In this document: positions 7,666 to 19,461 of the stretch, piece by piece | How positions within the stretch are numbered: the stretch's first letter is position 1 | Layout: each line of letters begins with the position of its first letter | Assembly: GCA_016933045.1 (NCBI GenBank) | Contig: JAFGBR010000045.1 | Coordinates: 1-59,639 of the forward strand | DNA from: Marinilabiliaceae bacterium | Lineage (GTDB): Bacteria; Bacteroidota; Bacteroidia; Bacteroidales; Marinilabiliaceae | Reading direction: 5' to 3' | Length of the DNA stretch: 59,639 nt | Made by a program: the position numbers and the translations under genes | Notes under the pieces: generated by a model | Seen by the model: the letters and a program-made list of their open reading frames with translations, nothing else | Database searches by the model: none | What the model was told of the DNA's origin: nothing

Positions 7666-8865
7666 TTAATTTCGATCGGCTTTTAATTTTTCTGCCATAA
7701 CTTTTCCAAGTTCAATACAGGCCTCATATTTATCTTTTTTTAGACCTTGTTTTTCTTCAACTGGTTCTCCAATTATTTCTAATTTTAGGTTTTCAGCTGT
7801 TTCGATTAGTTTTTTTACAGCAGCACCAGCCCATGTGAACGAACCAAATGTTCCAAAATAGTGATTGGATAATCCAATGTGGCTAAGTTTCATTGCCAAT
7901 GCTTCCATGTTTGGGTGTAATTCATTGCTGTAAGTCGGGCTGCCAAGTATTAAACCTTTGTATTTAAATATATCTGATAGTATGTACGATGAGTGTGTCT
8001 TTGATACATCATAAACGCGAATGTTTTTTATTCCATTTTCAGCTATAGAACGGGCAATAACGTCAGCCATTTCTTCAGTATTTCCATACATTGATGCATA
8101 AGCAATTACAACACCTTCTTCGCCTATGTATTGACTCCATTTATCGTACCAATTAATTACCTTTTGTATGTTATCTTTAAATATTGGGCCATGCGAAGGG
8201 GCTATTGTACTAATATCTAAACCATTTAGTTTTGATAGTGCTTTTTGAACCGGGTTTCCATATTTTCCAACAATGTTACTGTAATATCTTCTCATTTCAT
8301 CTTCGAAATAATCGATATTTATTTCAGTATCAAAAATGCCACCGTCAAGCGTTCCAAAGCTACCAAAAGCATCGGATGAGAATAGCGTTTTTTGAGTATT
8401 TTCAAAACAAACCATTGATTCGGGCCAATGAACCATTGGAATGGTGTAAAATGATAGGCTGTGAATGCCAAGATCTATAGTATCACCTTCGTTTATGGTT
8501 TTCATATTATCGGTAATCCCATAAAAACCTTCAATCATTGGAATTGTTTTTTTGTTTCCAATAATTTCAATGTTAGGGTATAGTTGTCGAAGAATATTAA
8601 TAGCTCCAGAATGATCGGGTTCCATGTGATTTACTACCAGATAATCGATAGGTTTATCGTCAATTATGCTTTGAATTTTTTTTAACCATTTGCCTGCATG
8701 GCCTGCCTCAACTGTATCAATTAAGGTAGTTTTTTCGTCGACTATCAGATATGAATTGTATGCAACGCCACGTGGTAATGGCCACATGTTTTCGAAAAGG
8801 GCTGTGCGTCTGTCGTTAACACCTATATAATAAATATTTTCTGATAGTTTTACTGGTTTAAACAT
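7666..8865 (-). CDS. FprA-type flavodiiron protein (oxygen or NO reductase)
   Basis: 399-residue cytosolic enzyme that reduces oxygen to water and/or NO to N2O, protecting anaerobes. The N-terminal metallo-beta-lactamase-like domain has all diiron ligands: H80, E82, D84 and H85 in NHMEPDHSG, H146 in VHWPES, D165 in SSDAFG and H225 in SHGPIF. The flavodoxin domain starts near 252, with YASMYGNTEEMAD binding FMN phosphate. The frame is open for 16 more codons upstream to 8913, but alignment with the family (short leader before the first strand) supports ATG at 8865, starting MFKPVKLSEN. Electron partners such as rubredoxin are not adjacent. It appears monocistronic. Confidence 0.93.
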   Translation of the reverse strand: MFKPVKLSENIYYIGVNDRRTALFENMWPLPRGVAYNSYLIVDEKTTLIDTVEAGHAGKWLKKIQSIIDDKPIDYLVVNHMEPDHSGAINILRQLYPNIEIIGNKKTIPMIEGFYGITDNMKTINEGDTIDLGIHSLSFYTIPMVHWPESMVCFENTQKTLFSSDAFGSFGTLDGGIFDTEINIDYFEDEMRRYYSNIVGKYGNPVQKALSKLNGLDISTIAPSHGPIFKDNIQKVINWYDKWSQYIGEEGVVIAYASMYGNTEEMADVIARSIAENGIKNIRVYDVSKTHSSYILSDIFKYKGLILGSPTYSNELHPNMEALAMKLSHIGLSNHYFGTFGSFTWAGAAVKKLIETAENLKLEIIGEPVEEKQGLKKDKYEACIELGKVMAEKLKADRN

Positions 8866-8963
8866 GACTATTTTTTTATTAACAATATATAATTTGGAAT
8901 TTAAGAGCATCAATATATTGCAAAAAGTAGGTATCGTTTTGTTAAATATTGTAAAAATTCTAA

Positions 8964-9425
8964 TTACTTTTTACTAATTAAAAGCCAAACATCTTCATGT
9001 TGAGCAAATTTTGAGCGAATGGATGCAATATTATTTCTTGCTTCCGATTCTATGTTAGTCGATTTTACACTAATACGATACAATCCATTTTCATTTTCAA
9101 GTATAACCGGTTTAAAACCTTCTTCTATTAATTGATTTTTATAGTTATAAGCATTGTCAATAATTCGGAAAGATCCAATAATAACATAAAAATTATAATT
9201 AGTTTGATCGGTTTCAGAAGCTATAGCTTTTACTTTCTCTTCGCGAACAACTACATTTTGAGCTGTTTTTGTTTCTTGTGGCTTAGGTTTTGGAGTAGCA
9301 GTTTTTTCTTGTACATAGGGTGAATTGCTATCGTCGAAACGTGATGTTCCTTTGTTTTTTAAAGAGGCACAGGATATAATTATTATTGAAAAAGTTAATG
9401 CCGAAATTGTTTTAAGTAAAATCAT
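8964..9425 (-). CDS. SPOR-domain lipoprotein
   Basis: 153 residues with the chosen start. MILLKTISALTFSIIIISCAS is a signal with a lipobox-like SC, predicting a lipoprotein. A charged, Thr/Lys/Pro-rich linker follows (about 25-70). A SPOR domain at about 75-150 opens with NFYVIIGSFRIIDNAYNY; SPOR domains bind denuded peptidoglycan glycan strands. The frame is open upstream to 9533, but that extension would run through the sigma factor terminator hairpin and lacks a sensible N-terminus, so ATG at 9425 was chosen. A TAGTTTTG promoter element lies at 9446-9453. A role at division sites or in envelope maintenance is inferred from the domain only. Confidence 0.85.
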   Translation of the reverse strand: MILLKTISALTFSIIIISCASLKNKGTSRFDDSNSPYVQEKTATPKPKPQETKTAQNVVVREEKVKAIASETDQTNYNFYVIIGSFRIIDNAYNYKNQLIEEGFKPVILENENGLYRISVKSTNIESEARNNIASIRSKFAQHEDVWLLISKK

Positions 9426-9445
9426 ATCTAAAAAATTTTGTATTA

Positions 9446-9453
9446 CAAAACTA
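9446..9453 (-). promoter_or_regulatory. Candidate promoter of the SPOR lipoprotein gene
   Basis: Minus-strand TAGTTTTG fits TAnnTTTG, with CTTT (9474-9477) 20 bases upstream as a weak -33. It is located between the rpoD terminator and the chosen ATG. Confidence 0.45.
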
Positions 9454-9516
9454 AGAGATTTATGAATATCAATAAAGTATATAATTAAAATATATATGTA
9501 ATAAATGAAGTAATGT

Positions 9517-9545
9517 AAAAAAAAAACCGGCATAGCCGGTTTTTT
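9517..9545 (-). terminator. Rho-independent terminator of rpoD
   Basis: Stem CCGGC/GCCGG with loop ATA (9527-9539) is flanked by A and T runs that lengthen the stem. It begins at the rpoD stop codon. On the minus strand the hairpin is followed by a run of about ten T residues. Confidence 0.9.
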
Positions 9546-10404
9546 ATCCTAAGTATGATTTTAATAATTTACTTCGTGATGTGTGCCTTAATCGCCTGAT
9601 AGCCTTTTCTTTAATTTGGCGAACTCTTTCGCGGGTTAAGCCAAATCGTTCTCCAATCTCTTCAAGCGTCATTTCCTGGCAGCCAATTCCAAAAAATAAT
9701 TTAATTATATCATTTTCTCTTTCTGTAAGCGTAGCCAGTGCTCGTTCAATTTCTTTCGCCAACGATTCATTAATAAGACTTTTATCAGCGTTAGGTGAGT
9801 CATTGTTAACTAAAACATCTAAAAGACTATTATCTTCACCTTCAACAAAGGGGGCATCAACTGATATGTGACGTCCAGATACCCTCATGGTATCAGCGAC
9901 TTTGTCGGCAGGTAATTCTAATTCATCGGCAAGTTCTTCGGGAGATGGTTTTCTCTCGTTTTCTTGTTCGAATTTTGAATAAGCTTTGTTTATTTTATTT
10001 AATGAACCAACCTGATTCAAGGGTAGTCTTACAATTCTTGACTGTTCAGCTAATGCCTGAAGAATAGATTGGCGAATCCACCATACTGCATAAGAGATAA
10101 ATTTAAAGCCACGTGTTTCATCAAATTTTTCAGCAGCTTTGATAAGTCCAAGGTTTCCTTCATTAATTAAATCGGGTAAGCTTAATCCTTGGTTTTGATA
10201 TTGTTTTGCTACTGAAACAACAAAACGTAAGTTAGCCCTGGTTAATTTTTCCAGAGCAGTTTGATCTCCTTTTTTTATTCGCTGTGCCAGCTCAACTTCT
10301 TCTTCAACAGAAATTAGTTCTTCGCGTCCAATTTCCTGTAAATACTTATCAAGCGAAGCACTTTCGCGATTGGTAATTGATTTCGTTATTTTTAGTTGCC
10401 TCAT
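9544..10404 (-). CDS. rpoD: Primary RNA polymerase sigma factor (RpoD/SigA, Bacteroidota type)
   Basis: 286-residue housekeeping sigma factor, the short form typical of Bacteroidota that lacks a long region 1.1. Region 1.2 is at about 17-50 ([15 protein letters not shown]). Region 2 at about 55-125 contains [18 protein letters not shown] and [12 protein letters not shown]. Region 3 is at about 135-205. Region 4 at about 220-280 contains the helix-turn-helix [22 protein letters not shown]. Its relatives recognise TTTG/TAnnTTTG promoters, and several such elements occur in this window. Monocistronic: a strong terminator starts at its stop codon. Confidence 0.97.
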   Translation of the reverse strand: MRQLKITKSITNRESASLDKYLQEIGREELISVEEEVELAQRIKKGDQTALEKLTRANLRFVVSVAKQYQNQGLSLPDLINEGNLGLIKAAEKFDETRGFKFISYAVWWIRQSILQALAEQSRIVRLPLNQVGSLNKINKAYSKFEQENERKPSPEELADELELPADKVADTMRVSGRHISVDAPFVEGEDNSLLDVLVNNDSPNADKSLINESLAKEIERALATLTERENDIIKLFFGIGCQEMTLEEIGERFGLTRERVRQIKEKAIRRLRHTSRSKLLKSYLG

Positions 10405-10483
10405 AACCCTTTTGCAAAATATGGCGCGAAATTACTACAAATTGTCAAACTACGCAACCTTATTTGTTTTAAATATTTGTACT

Positions 10484-11956
10484 TTATTCATTTGATAAAT
10501 TAACGGCATAATATTCAACCCTGCCATTAGGATATATTCCGGTTAATAGTAATACTTCTTTTTCATTAGCAACAACTTTTTTAAAGTCATTAACAGATGT
10601 AATAGCAATTTGGTTCGCTTTAGTAATAATATATCCTTCCCGAATGCCACTGCTTTTTAATTTTCCTGGTTGTAATGATGTTACTTTAACGCCATTTCGT
10701 AGTTGAAGTGATCGTTTTTCATCGGCACTTAACTCTTTCAGGTTGGCTCCTAATACCATTCCAATATCTTCGGCTTTGATTAGTGCAGTTGAACCATCAC
10801 TATTACGTAATGTAACTGTTAAAAGTTTCTTTTTGCTACCTCTTTTTATTAATACTTTTACTTTATCGCCAGGACGATGTCTGCTGATTTTTTCTTGTAA
10901 TTCGGGTACAGAATTAACAAGTTCATTATCGACACTTAAAATAATGTCATTTTCTTCCATTCCGGCATCTTTAGCTCCGCTATTTTCACCTACTTTAGCT
11001 ACAAAAACTCCTTCAATCTTGTCAATATTTTTTTCTTCGGCCAGTGCTCTATTAATATCTTGTATGTTTACACCCAATAAAGCACGTTGTACAACACCAA
11101 ATTCTTTTAAATCGGCAACAACTTTTTGAGCAATACTAATAGGAACAGCAAAAGAGTAGCCCGAATAAGAACCTGTTTGAGAAGCAATGGCTGTGTTTAT
11201 TCCAACTAATTCACCTTTGGAGTTTACTAAAGCTCCACCACTGTTACCGGGGTTAACAGCAGCATCGGTTTGAATAAATGATTCAATGCCCATTGTTTGA
11301 TTAGGGTTAGCGAGTATATTAATACTGCGCGATTTTGCACTAACAATACCGGCAGTAACAGTGGATGTTAGATTAAACGGGTTGCCAACTGCAATTACCC
11401 ATTCTCCAACTTTAAGAATGTCGGAATTGCCATAGGTCATAAAAGGAAGGTTTTTTTCATCAATTTTTAATAATGCAATGTCAGTTGTGGGATCAGTACC
11501 AATTAGTTTTGCCGAAAATGATCTTCGGTCGTTTAAAACTACCTCTATTTCAACGGTATTGTCAATAACATGGTTGTTAGTAATAATATATCCATCACTA
11601 GAAATTATTACGCCAGAACCAAAACCCATTTGTGGTTTTGGAGTTGGATCATAACCTCTGGGGCCAAAGAAGAAATCGTAAAATGGATTACCCGATGATG
11701 AGTAATTACCGGTGCTCATTGATTTAACTGTAACGTGTACAACTGCATTAATTGATTTTTCGGCAGCCAGAGTAAGATCGGGGTAGCCTGTTGATTGAAA
11801 TGTGTCATTTAATGAAGCAAATTTTGTTTCAACCTTATTTTCGGGGATTGTAATAACACTAGGTTCGGGAGTAAATATTTTTGAATATGTGTAAACTCCA
11901 ATAAATGCTCCAAATAAAGCAATGACAAATGTAAATATTAGTTTTCTACTGTTCAT
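10484..11956 (-). CDS. htrA: HtrA/DegP-family periplasmic serine protease
   Basis: 490-residue envelope protease/chaperone for misfolded proteins. The N-terminal hydrophobic segment (about 7-27) is a signal or anchor. The trypsin-like domain at about 55-285 has the catalytic triad in ITNNHVIDN (His), TDIALLKI (Asp) and NPGNSGGAL (Ser), all intact. Two PDZ domains follow: about 290-385 with ALLGVNIQDIN and GAKDAGMEENDIIL, and about 395-488 with GMVLGANLKEL and REGYIITKAN. Length is normal. It lies 79 bp upstream of rpoD in the same direction without an obvious terminator between them, so some readthrough into rpoD is possible. Confidence 0.95.
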   Translation of the reverse strand: MNSRKLIFTFVIALFGAFIGVYTYSKIFTPEPSVITIPENKVETKFASLNDTFQSTGYPDLTLAAEKSINAVVHVTVKSMSTGNYSSSGNPFYDFFFGPRGYDPTPKPQMGFGSGVIISSDGYIITNNHVIDNTVEIEVVLNDRRSFSAKLIGTDPTTDIALLKIDEKNLPFMTYGNSDILKVGEWVIAVGNPFNLTSTVTAGIVSAKSRSINILANPNQTMGIESFIQTDAAVNPGNSGGALVNSKGELVGINTAIASQTGSYSGYSFAVPISIAQKVVADLKEFGVVQRALLGVNIQDINRALAEEKNIDKIEGVFVAKVGENSGAKDAGMEENDIILSVDNELVNSVPELQEKISRHRPGDKVKVLIKRGSKKKLLTVTLRNSDGSTALIKAEDIGMVLGANLKELSADEKRSLQLRNGVKVTSLQPGKLKSSGIREGYIITKANQIAITSVNDFKKVVANEKEVLLLTGIYPNGRVEYYAVNLSNE

Positions 11957-12157
11957 GACTTTAACGATTTTTGAATTATACCTTAACTAAATTTATTAAA
12001 ATAAACGTATCAAAAGTTATACCTATTATATGTTGTTTGTGTAACTTAACATTTTTTGCAATTAATTAAGGTAATTTTTTGCTTTGAAGGGGTATTTAAA
12101 CTTTCAATTTGTCAGTTTTATTAGTGTTAATATGTAAAATTGTCAATATTTGATGAC

Positions 12158-12192
12158 AAAAAAAGCTCTGAAAATTTCAGAGCTTTTTTTTT
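12158..12192 (-). terminator. Rho-independent terminator of gyrB
   Basis: A-run, then the palindrome AGCTCTGA-AAAT-TCAGAGCT, then a T-run, centred at 12174. It lies 21 bases beyond the gyrB stop. The A/T runs on both sides would let it act in either direction, but only gyrB points into it. Confidence 0.9.
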
Positions 12193-12213
12193 GTATGTAT
12201 TTAGTTTAATAAA

Positions 12214-14205
<1,992 letters not shown>

Positions 14206-14222
14206 TTAACAAATACAACCTT

Positions 14223-14230
14223 CAAATATA
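14223..14230 (-). promoter_or_regulatory. Candidate -7 element of gyrB promoter
   Basis: Minus-strand TATATTTG is an exact TAnnTTTG match about 50 bases before the gyrB ATG. The -33 region is weak. The remaining intergenic stretch to 14391 shows nothing else recognisable. Confidence 0.45.
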
Positions 14231-14391
14231 ATTAAAAATAGTAAGGCATTAATGGTAAATATGGCCTTTTTTTCAACAATGAATAATTAAGTATATAGCT
14301 GATAATGAGCTTTGTGTGGGTGTTTTAAAAGTTATTAACAAATAATATGCCTTAATTATTCAATATTATATTTTTGAGTTTGAAAAAAAGG

Positions 14392-16173
14392 TTAAAAGGA
14401 ATAGCTTGCGCCAATCATAACACTTAAACCATACGACGGGTACCCGTTCCATTTATAGTATTTCATAAAAGCAGCATTGTTAATTGTTGTCCAAAATGAC
14501 CAGGTTTTATTTAAAAGGTAATTGCCACCAATATTTAAATCGAAAATTGAATTTAGTTTTTTAGGTTCAATTCCCGGAATAAAAGTGTATCGGAAACCTA
14601 ATAAATTTATTGATGAGTTTATAGAAAATGTTTCACTGACTTTAATTTTACCAGAAAAACCAATTTCAGTTTCGGGTTTAAACCATGCATATTGTTGGTT
14701 TTTTAAATTCCATCCGTTGTAGCATGCGTGCATTCTAATGTTAAGTAGTTCACTGGGGTTTATTAATAATTCACCTTGTACTTTAAGAAGTGATCCGTTG
14801 TCGTGAATAATATCAAAAACATTTGAGTAATCAAAAGTATCAATTGACGAAGCCGTGTTTCTAAGATAATACCTGTTAATGAAAAAATGTTCATCGTTAA
14901 AATAGTTGTAATCGAAACGAGCAGAGAATGAAGTTGTTGAGCTGAAATTGCCGGTTATGCCACCATGTAAATCGATTCCGTAGAAACTGTTTTTAACAGT
15001 TGCATCAGGTGAAACGAAAGGGTTTTCGCGATATATAGTTTCGTAATCGTTAAAGTTGTATTTCCCTGTTAATCCACCAAAAATGGAAACAATACCTTCG
15101 GCAATAGTAAGAGTTCCAGTAATGTGTGGTGTTGCTTTAAATTCGCTGTCGCTACCTCCGAATCGTCCTGCAAGTAAAAGGCCTGCTTCAACATAAGCCA
15201 TGTCGTATTGTAGTCCTATTTTAGGTAAAAGAGAGAAATCGGTATTGTGTTGGTTTTTAAAATTGAACATTGGTTCAATAGAATCGGGAAGAATTGTTGA
15301 GAATGCAGATAATTTTGCATCTAAATCGAAGAATAATGTATTTGCTGGAGTGTGAAGTTTCCCGTTTATTTCAAATCGATTATGTTTGGCTCCTGTTTTG
15401 GTTCCAAATGTAAGATAATTGAAGTTGGTATGCCATTTTGTTTTTTCGAGTTTTGTTTCTAGGTTTTTAAGTCCTAACCCCAATGCAAAAGAGCTTATGC
15501 GTTGCGTATTGTTAAATTTCAAATCGTTTCCTGAAAATGAGCCTGTATTGTTAGCGTATGTGTAATACTGATTTTCGTCAATAGTTTGAAATCCGTAATA
15601 ATTATAGATGTTATGATCGAAATGAAGATTTGTTGAAAGAGTAATTTTTTTAAATATCGATTTAAAAAACAGATCAGACCAAGTAGTATGAAATGGTGTT
15701 TCTGATTCAGAGTCATTTTCTAGTATTACTTTGCCATCAGATGATTCATGTCCAATACTTAATCCTACAACATATTTTTTATTCCGAAGCAGGTTGTAAT
15801 AGAGTTCTCCCATAATAGTATTTTGAGATCCAATGCCAAAGCGAGAATATGAGTTGTTTAATAAACCTGGTTTTGTTTTAGCCATTTTAGCCGGTGAAAT
15901 AGGTTCAAGTTCATTGGCGGTTGCAAAAGCGTGGCTCAAAATAGAGTATTTAAAAGTAGGATGATATGATGTTGTATCATCGAGTTCGGGCATTTGCTCA
16001 ATTTTTATTGCATCAGAAACTGTTGGGTTATATTCTCTAATTACCTTAACATCTTTATTTAATGAGTTTTGAGAAAATATAACAGAGTTTGTACTCACAA
16101 TAAATATGCTTGAGAGTATAATTAAAATATTGATATTTTTATTTTTCAACGATATGTATTTTTGCGCTTTCAT
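14392..16173 (-). CDS. Outer-membrane beta-barrel protein paired with TPR protein
   Basis: 593 residues. A signal sequence ends around IFSQ (residues about 17-35). A short plug-like segment follows, with KDVKVIREYNPTVSDAIKIEQ. The rest is a long run of alternating polar/hydrophobic strands with turns such as ARFDYNYFNDEHFFINRYYL, and the protein ends in an aromatic strand, LSVMIGASYSF. That terminal phenylalanine is typical of barrels inserted by BAM. No TonB-receptor plug is clearly recognised. It starts 26 bp after the 1017-residue TPR protein gene, so the two are probably made together and may form an outer-membrane/periplasm complex. Function unknown. Confidence 0.75.
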   Translation of the reverse strand: MKAQKYISLKNKNINILIILSSIFIVSTNSVIFSQNSLNKDVKVIREYNPTVSDAIKIEQMPELDDTTSYHPTFKYSILSHAFATANELEPISPAKMAKTKPGLLNNSYSRFGIGSQNTIMGELYYNLLRNKKYVVGLSIGHESSDGKVILENDSESETPFHTTWSDLFFKSIFKKITLSTNLHFDHNIYNYYGFQTIDENQYYTYANNTGSFSGNDLKFNNTQRISSFALGLGLKNLETKLEKTKWHTNFNYLTFGTKTGAKHNRFEINGKLHTPANTLFFDLDAKLSAFSTILPDSIEPMFNFKNQHNTDFSLLPKIGLQYDMAYVEAGLLLAGRFGGSDSEFKATPHITGTLTIAEGIVSIFGGLTGKYNFNDYETIYRENPFVSPDATVKNSFYGIDLHGGITGNFSSTTSFSARFDYNYFNDEHFFINRYYLRNTASSIDTFDYSNVFDIIHDNGSLLKVQGELLINPSELLNIRMHACYNGWNLKNQQYAWFKPETEIGFSGKIKVSETFSINSSINLLGFRYTFIPGIEPKKLNSIFDLNIGGNYLLNKTWSFWTTINNAAFMKYYKWNGYPSYGLSVMIGASYSF

Positions 16174-16199
16174 TTTGTGATGTAATTGTAAAAAAACTA

Positions 16200-19100
16200 T
16201 TACAGTTCAATTTGGTTTTCTGATTGTTTTTGATTGGCGTTTTTACTTTTAATAGATCTTAGTCTTTCGTTTGTCATTGGAATGATATCGTCATTATCGC
16301 TGTAGTTTTCAATAATGCTTTCTAAATATTGTTGTGCCTGAAATAACTCATCTCTAATTATGTAGATGTCGGATAAAAGTATGAAGCTTCTGGCCAGCCA
16401 ATATTGATATGAGGTACCCATATCAGCAAAGTTAAAAATTTCTTTTTCGGCATTGTCATATTTTCCCTGGTCGAAAAATATTTGAGCAACCAGATATTTA
16501 GATTCGGCACCTTCTTTACTTTTAGAGTTTTTAGCAAGTTCTTTAAGTATTAATAATGCTTCGTCGGTTTTATTTTTTGTTAGATAGGCTTTAGCAAGCG
16601 CAAATTTACACTCACGTTCAATTTCGGGAGCTATTTTGGGTGTTTTTAGTAATTGGTTAGATGATTCTATTATTTCGTCGTAGTTTTCAAGTTTAACCAA
16701 GCATCTTAAAATTCCAATACGAGCTTCCATTTTATTTTCATCAATTTCGGCAATTTCGTTAAGGATATTAAAATTGTTTAATGCTTTATAATAGTTTTGA
16801 TTCATAAAGTGAATTTCGCCACTATGAATAAGAGCCTTTTCGGTAAATTGATTTCTTGGCATAGAAGCGACAGCATCAAATGACTTTACAGCTTCTCTGT
16901 AATTGTTTTGTTTATAAAAACAATCGCCTTTGTAAAATTGAGCATTAATAGCATATCGTCCATCGGGAAATGTTGTCAGGTAGTTTTCGAAATGAGCAAT
17001 TGCATGTAAACAATCACCATTCATATAAAACCTTTGGGCACTTTCGAATGTTAAAGAATCTTGTTCTTTTATGTCAAGTTTAGCAAATGTTCCCAGTGTT
17101 TCGGTGTATTTAATGTATCCTTCGGGATTACTTTGATCCATGTAGATGTTTTTTATGCCTAATAAAGCATCTTCAGACTCTTGAGTTCCAGGGTATTCAT
17201 TAACAACGCGTTTGTAAAAAGACATCGAGTTTTCTAATTCATTGCTGTTATAATAAACTAGTCCAAGTTGAAGCATTGCTTTTTTTGCATAAGAGCTTTT
17301 TGGGTATTTTTCTTTTAATGTTTTGTAGTTGTAAATAGCATTAGTAAGATCATTTATAGCAACATAAGATCGTCCTGTTTCATATAATGCATCATCAATA
17401 TATGATGATTTTGGATATTTAAGAGATAATGATTTTAATATTGAAATTTTTTCGGTATGATTTTTCATTAAACCAAGGCAGAAAGCTTTTTGATATAAAG
17501 CATAATCGGGGGTTCCGGTATTAAGGAATATTGATTTATCGTAATTTGAGATTGCAGTTTCAAATTGGCGTTCTACATAGTAGCAATCACCTAATCTATT
17601 ATAGGTATCAGCAGTAATGTCGTTTTTGGGGTCTTTTGTCAGACGTAAATATTTTTTAAACCAGTTAGCAGCTTCATTATAATCTTTTTGCTTGAAATTA
17701 ATGTAACCCATATTGTAGTGAGCAATACTGAATTCATCCATTTTATATGATCCCGGATTCATTAAAAATTCGTTATAATCGGTTTTTGCTTTTTCATAAT
17801 CATTTGTTCTGTAAAAAGCTTCACCTCTCCAGTAATATGTTTTAATTTTTATGCTTTTATCATATTCGGCATATTTTATACTTTGCGATAGAAATTTGAT
17901 TGCTTCCTGGAATTGAGAGGCAGTAAAAAGTTCTAATCCACGATAGTATGCGATACGTTGCATTGCCCTGTATACGTTTACATCTTTTTTATTTATTTTT
18001 TCCATTGATTCGAGGGCTTGTTTATAGTTTTTGGTTGTTAAAAACGCTTTGCCCAGATATTCATAAGCCTGATCAATTTTATCGCTATTGGGGAATAATT
18101 CTATAAAACGAAGAAACGAGTTAATGATTTCGTTGAATGGGGAGTATGCCATTTGATAGTTAAGCTTCAGGTAGTTCATAAGGGCATCTTCCTGAATGGT
18201 TTTATCAAAATCGTATTTTGATGCTGCCTCAAAAGCTACACGAGCTCTTTTTTTATCGCCAAGTTTAATAAAACAGTCGCCAAGATGATAATAGGCATTT
18301 TGCGACAAGGTATCTTCGTTTGAAGTTACTTTAGAGAGTAGGTCAGCGGCATTACTGTAGTCCTTTTGGTAATAATAACAAAAGCCCATGTGGTAGAAAT
18401 CTTCGCGCAATGGTGTTGATGAATTGTTGATTGCTTGTTGGAAATAAGGCGTAGCCTTTGAGTATTCTTTTTTAGCAAACCAGGCATTACCAACTATCCT
18501 TGCCATATCTGCTTGTCGTTGTTTTGAACCGGTTGTTAATAAAGGAGTTGCATACTCAATAGCCTTATCGTAGTTTTGTTGTAAATAATAAATTTGAGCA
18601 ATATAATAGGGTACAATATTTGTAAATGCATCGTTTTTTTCAAGTTTAATAAAACCTTTTAAAGCGGTATCGTAATTACCTTTACTATATTGAATATGAG
18701 CGTAATAGTAGTTGGTTGGCAAATGATATTTAGTTTCTATATCCTTTAATTTTAAAAAATAGGTAGTAGCATTGTCATAATCATCAGTCATAAATAAACA
18801 ATATCCATATTTGAACCAATATTTATATTTAGATTCTTGGTTTAATCCACTATGATCAACATTTTCGTACAATCTTACAGCTTGTCTGAATTTTTCTTCA
18901 TCCTGCATTATTTCACCGCTATGAAAATAGGCGTAGGGTATTTTATTGCTTTCGGGATATGTTGCAATGAATTCTTCGAAAAGGAATAAAGCATCGTCAT
19001 TATTAAGTTCATCAGCACATTTGGCTGACATAAAAGCTGCATCGGAAATCCAATTTGATTGTATGTTGTGTTTATTGGCGGCAATATTTTTGAAAGCAAT

Positions 19101-19253
19101 AAGTGCAGATCCGTATTGTTCGTGCTCGTAAAGATCTATTGCTTCGATATATTCTTTTTCGAACGATTGCGACCAGATACTTTTTTGAGCTAAAATATTG
19201 GTGTATGAAATAAAAATAATGCTGATGAGAAAGCAAGTAATTAATTTTATCAT
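16200..19253 (-). CDS. Large periplasmic tetratricopeptide repeat protein
   Basis: 1017 residues. A signal peptide at about 1-22 ends ILAQ. The remainder is an almost continuous array of TPR and Sel1/BamD-like helix pairs, recognised by repeated AYFHSGEIMQDEEKFRQA, AYYHLGDCFIKLGDKKRAR, AHYNMGYINFKQKDYNEAA and ALLGIKNIYMDQSN-type patterns; roughly 20-25 repeats by eye. Such arrays act as scaffolds for envelope assemblies. It is followed 26 bp downstream by an outer-membrane barrel gene, and the pair probably forms one operon. No enzyme domain is seen. The partner and process are unknown. Confidence 0.85.
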   Translation of the reverse strand: MIKLITCFLISIIFISYTNILAQKSIWSQSFEKEYIEAIDLYEHEQYGSALIAFKNIAANKHNIQSNWISDAAFMSAKCADELNNDDALFLFEEFIATYPESNKIPYAYFHSGEIMQDEEKFRQAVRLYENVDHSGLNQESKYKYWFKYGYCLFMTDDYDNATTYFLKLKDIETKYHLPTNYYYAHIQYSKGNYDTALKGFIKLEKNDAFTNIVPYYIAQIYYLQQNYDKAIEYATPLLTTGSKQRQADMARIVGNAWFAKKEYSKATPYFQQAINNSSTPLREDFYHMGFCYYYQKDYSNAADLLSKVTSNEDTLSQNAYYHLGDCFIKLGDKKRARVAFEAASKYDFDKTIQEDALMNYLKLNYQMAYSPFNEIINSFLRFIELFPNSDKIDQAYEYLGKAFLTTKNYKQALESMEKINKKDVNVYRAMQRIAYYRGLELFTASQFQEAIKFLSQSIKYAEYDKSIKIKTYYWRGEAFYRTNDYEKAKTDYNEFLMNPGSYKMDEFSIAHYNMGYINFKQKDYNEAANWFKKYLRLTKDPKNDITADTYNRLGDCYYVERQFETAISNYDKSIFLNTGTPDYALYQKAFCLGLMKNHTEKISILKSLSLKYPKSSYIDDALYETGRSYVAINDLTNAIYNYKTLKEKYPKSSYAKKAMLQLGLVYYNSNELENSMSFYKRVVNEYPGTQESEDALLGIKNIYMDQSNPEGYIKYTETLGTFAKLDIKEQDSLTFESAQRFYMNGDCLHAIAHFENYLTTFPDGRYAINAQFYKGDCFYKQNNYREAVKSFDAVASMPRNQFTEKALIHSGEIHFMNQNYYKALNNFNILNEIAEIDENKMEARIGILRCLVKLENYDEIIESSNQLLKTPKIAPEIERECKFALAKAYLTKNKTDEALLILKELAKNSKSKEGAESKYLVAQIFFDQGKYDNAEKEIFNFADMGTSYQYWLARSFILLSDIYIIRDELFQAQQYLESIIENYSDNDDIIPMTNERLRSIKSKNANQKQSENQIEL

Positions 19254-19402
19254 TTGCTTGTTTGTTTGATATTCAATTGGTAAAAAATATTTGAATTTGT
19301 AATTGTTTTAGCGGAATTAATCCAAATTTCGCTGTTAAAGATAATAAAAATGAATGTTTCATATATTTATTAATTCAATTGAGTTATTAACGATTTACTA
19401 AC

Positions 19403-19410
19403 TATTTTTG
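19403..19410 (+). promoter_or_regulatory. Candidate promoter of the GT4 glycosyltransferase gene
   Basis: TATTTTTG (-7 type) with TTGA (19379-19382) 20 bases upstream fits the Bacteroidota spacing. It lies about 50 bases before the GTG start. Confidence 0.5.
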
Positions 19411-19461
19411 TATATAATATTTTGTTTTTTTGAGATATATTTTTTTTAATTAAGTATTAGT

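Noticed and set aside
9426-9533. Longer N-terminus for the SPOR protein
   Set aside because: It would translate through the rpoD terminator and A-run and give a meaningless hydrophobic extension before the real lipoprotein signal.
10743-11129. 128-residue plus-strand open frame over htrA
   Set aside because: Antisense to the PDZ region of the protease; no independent support.
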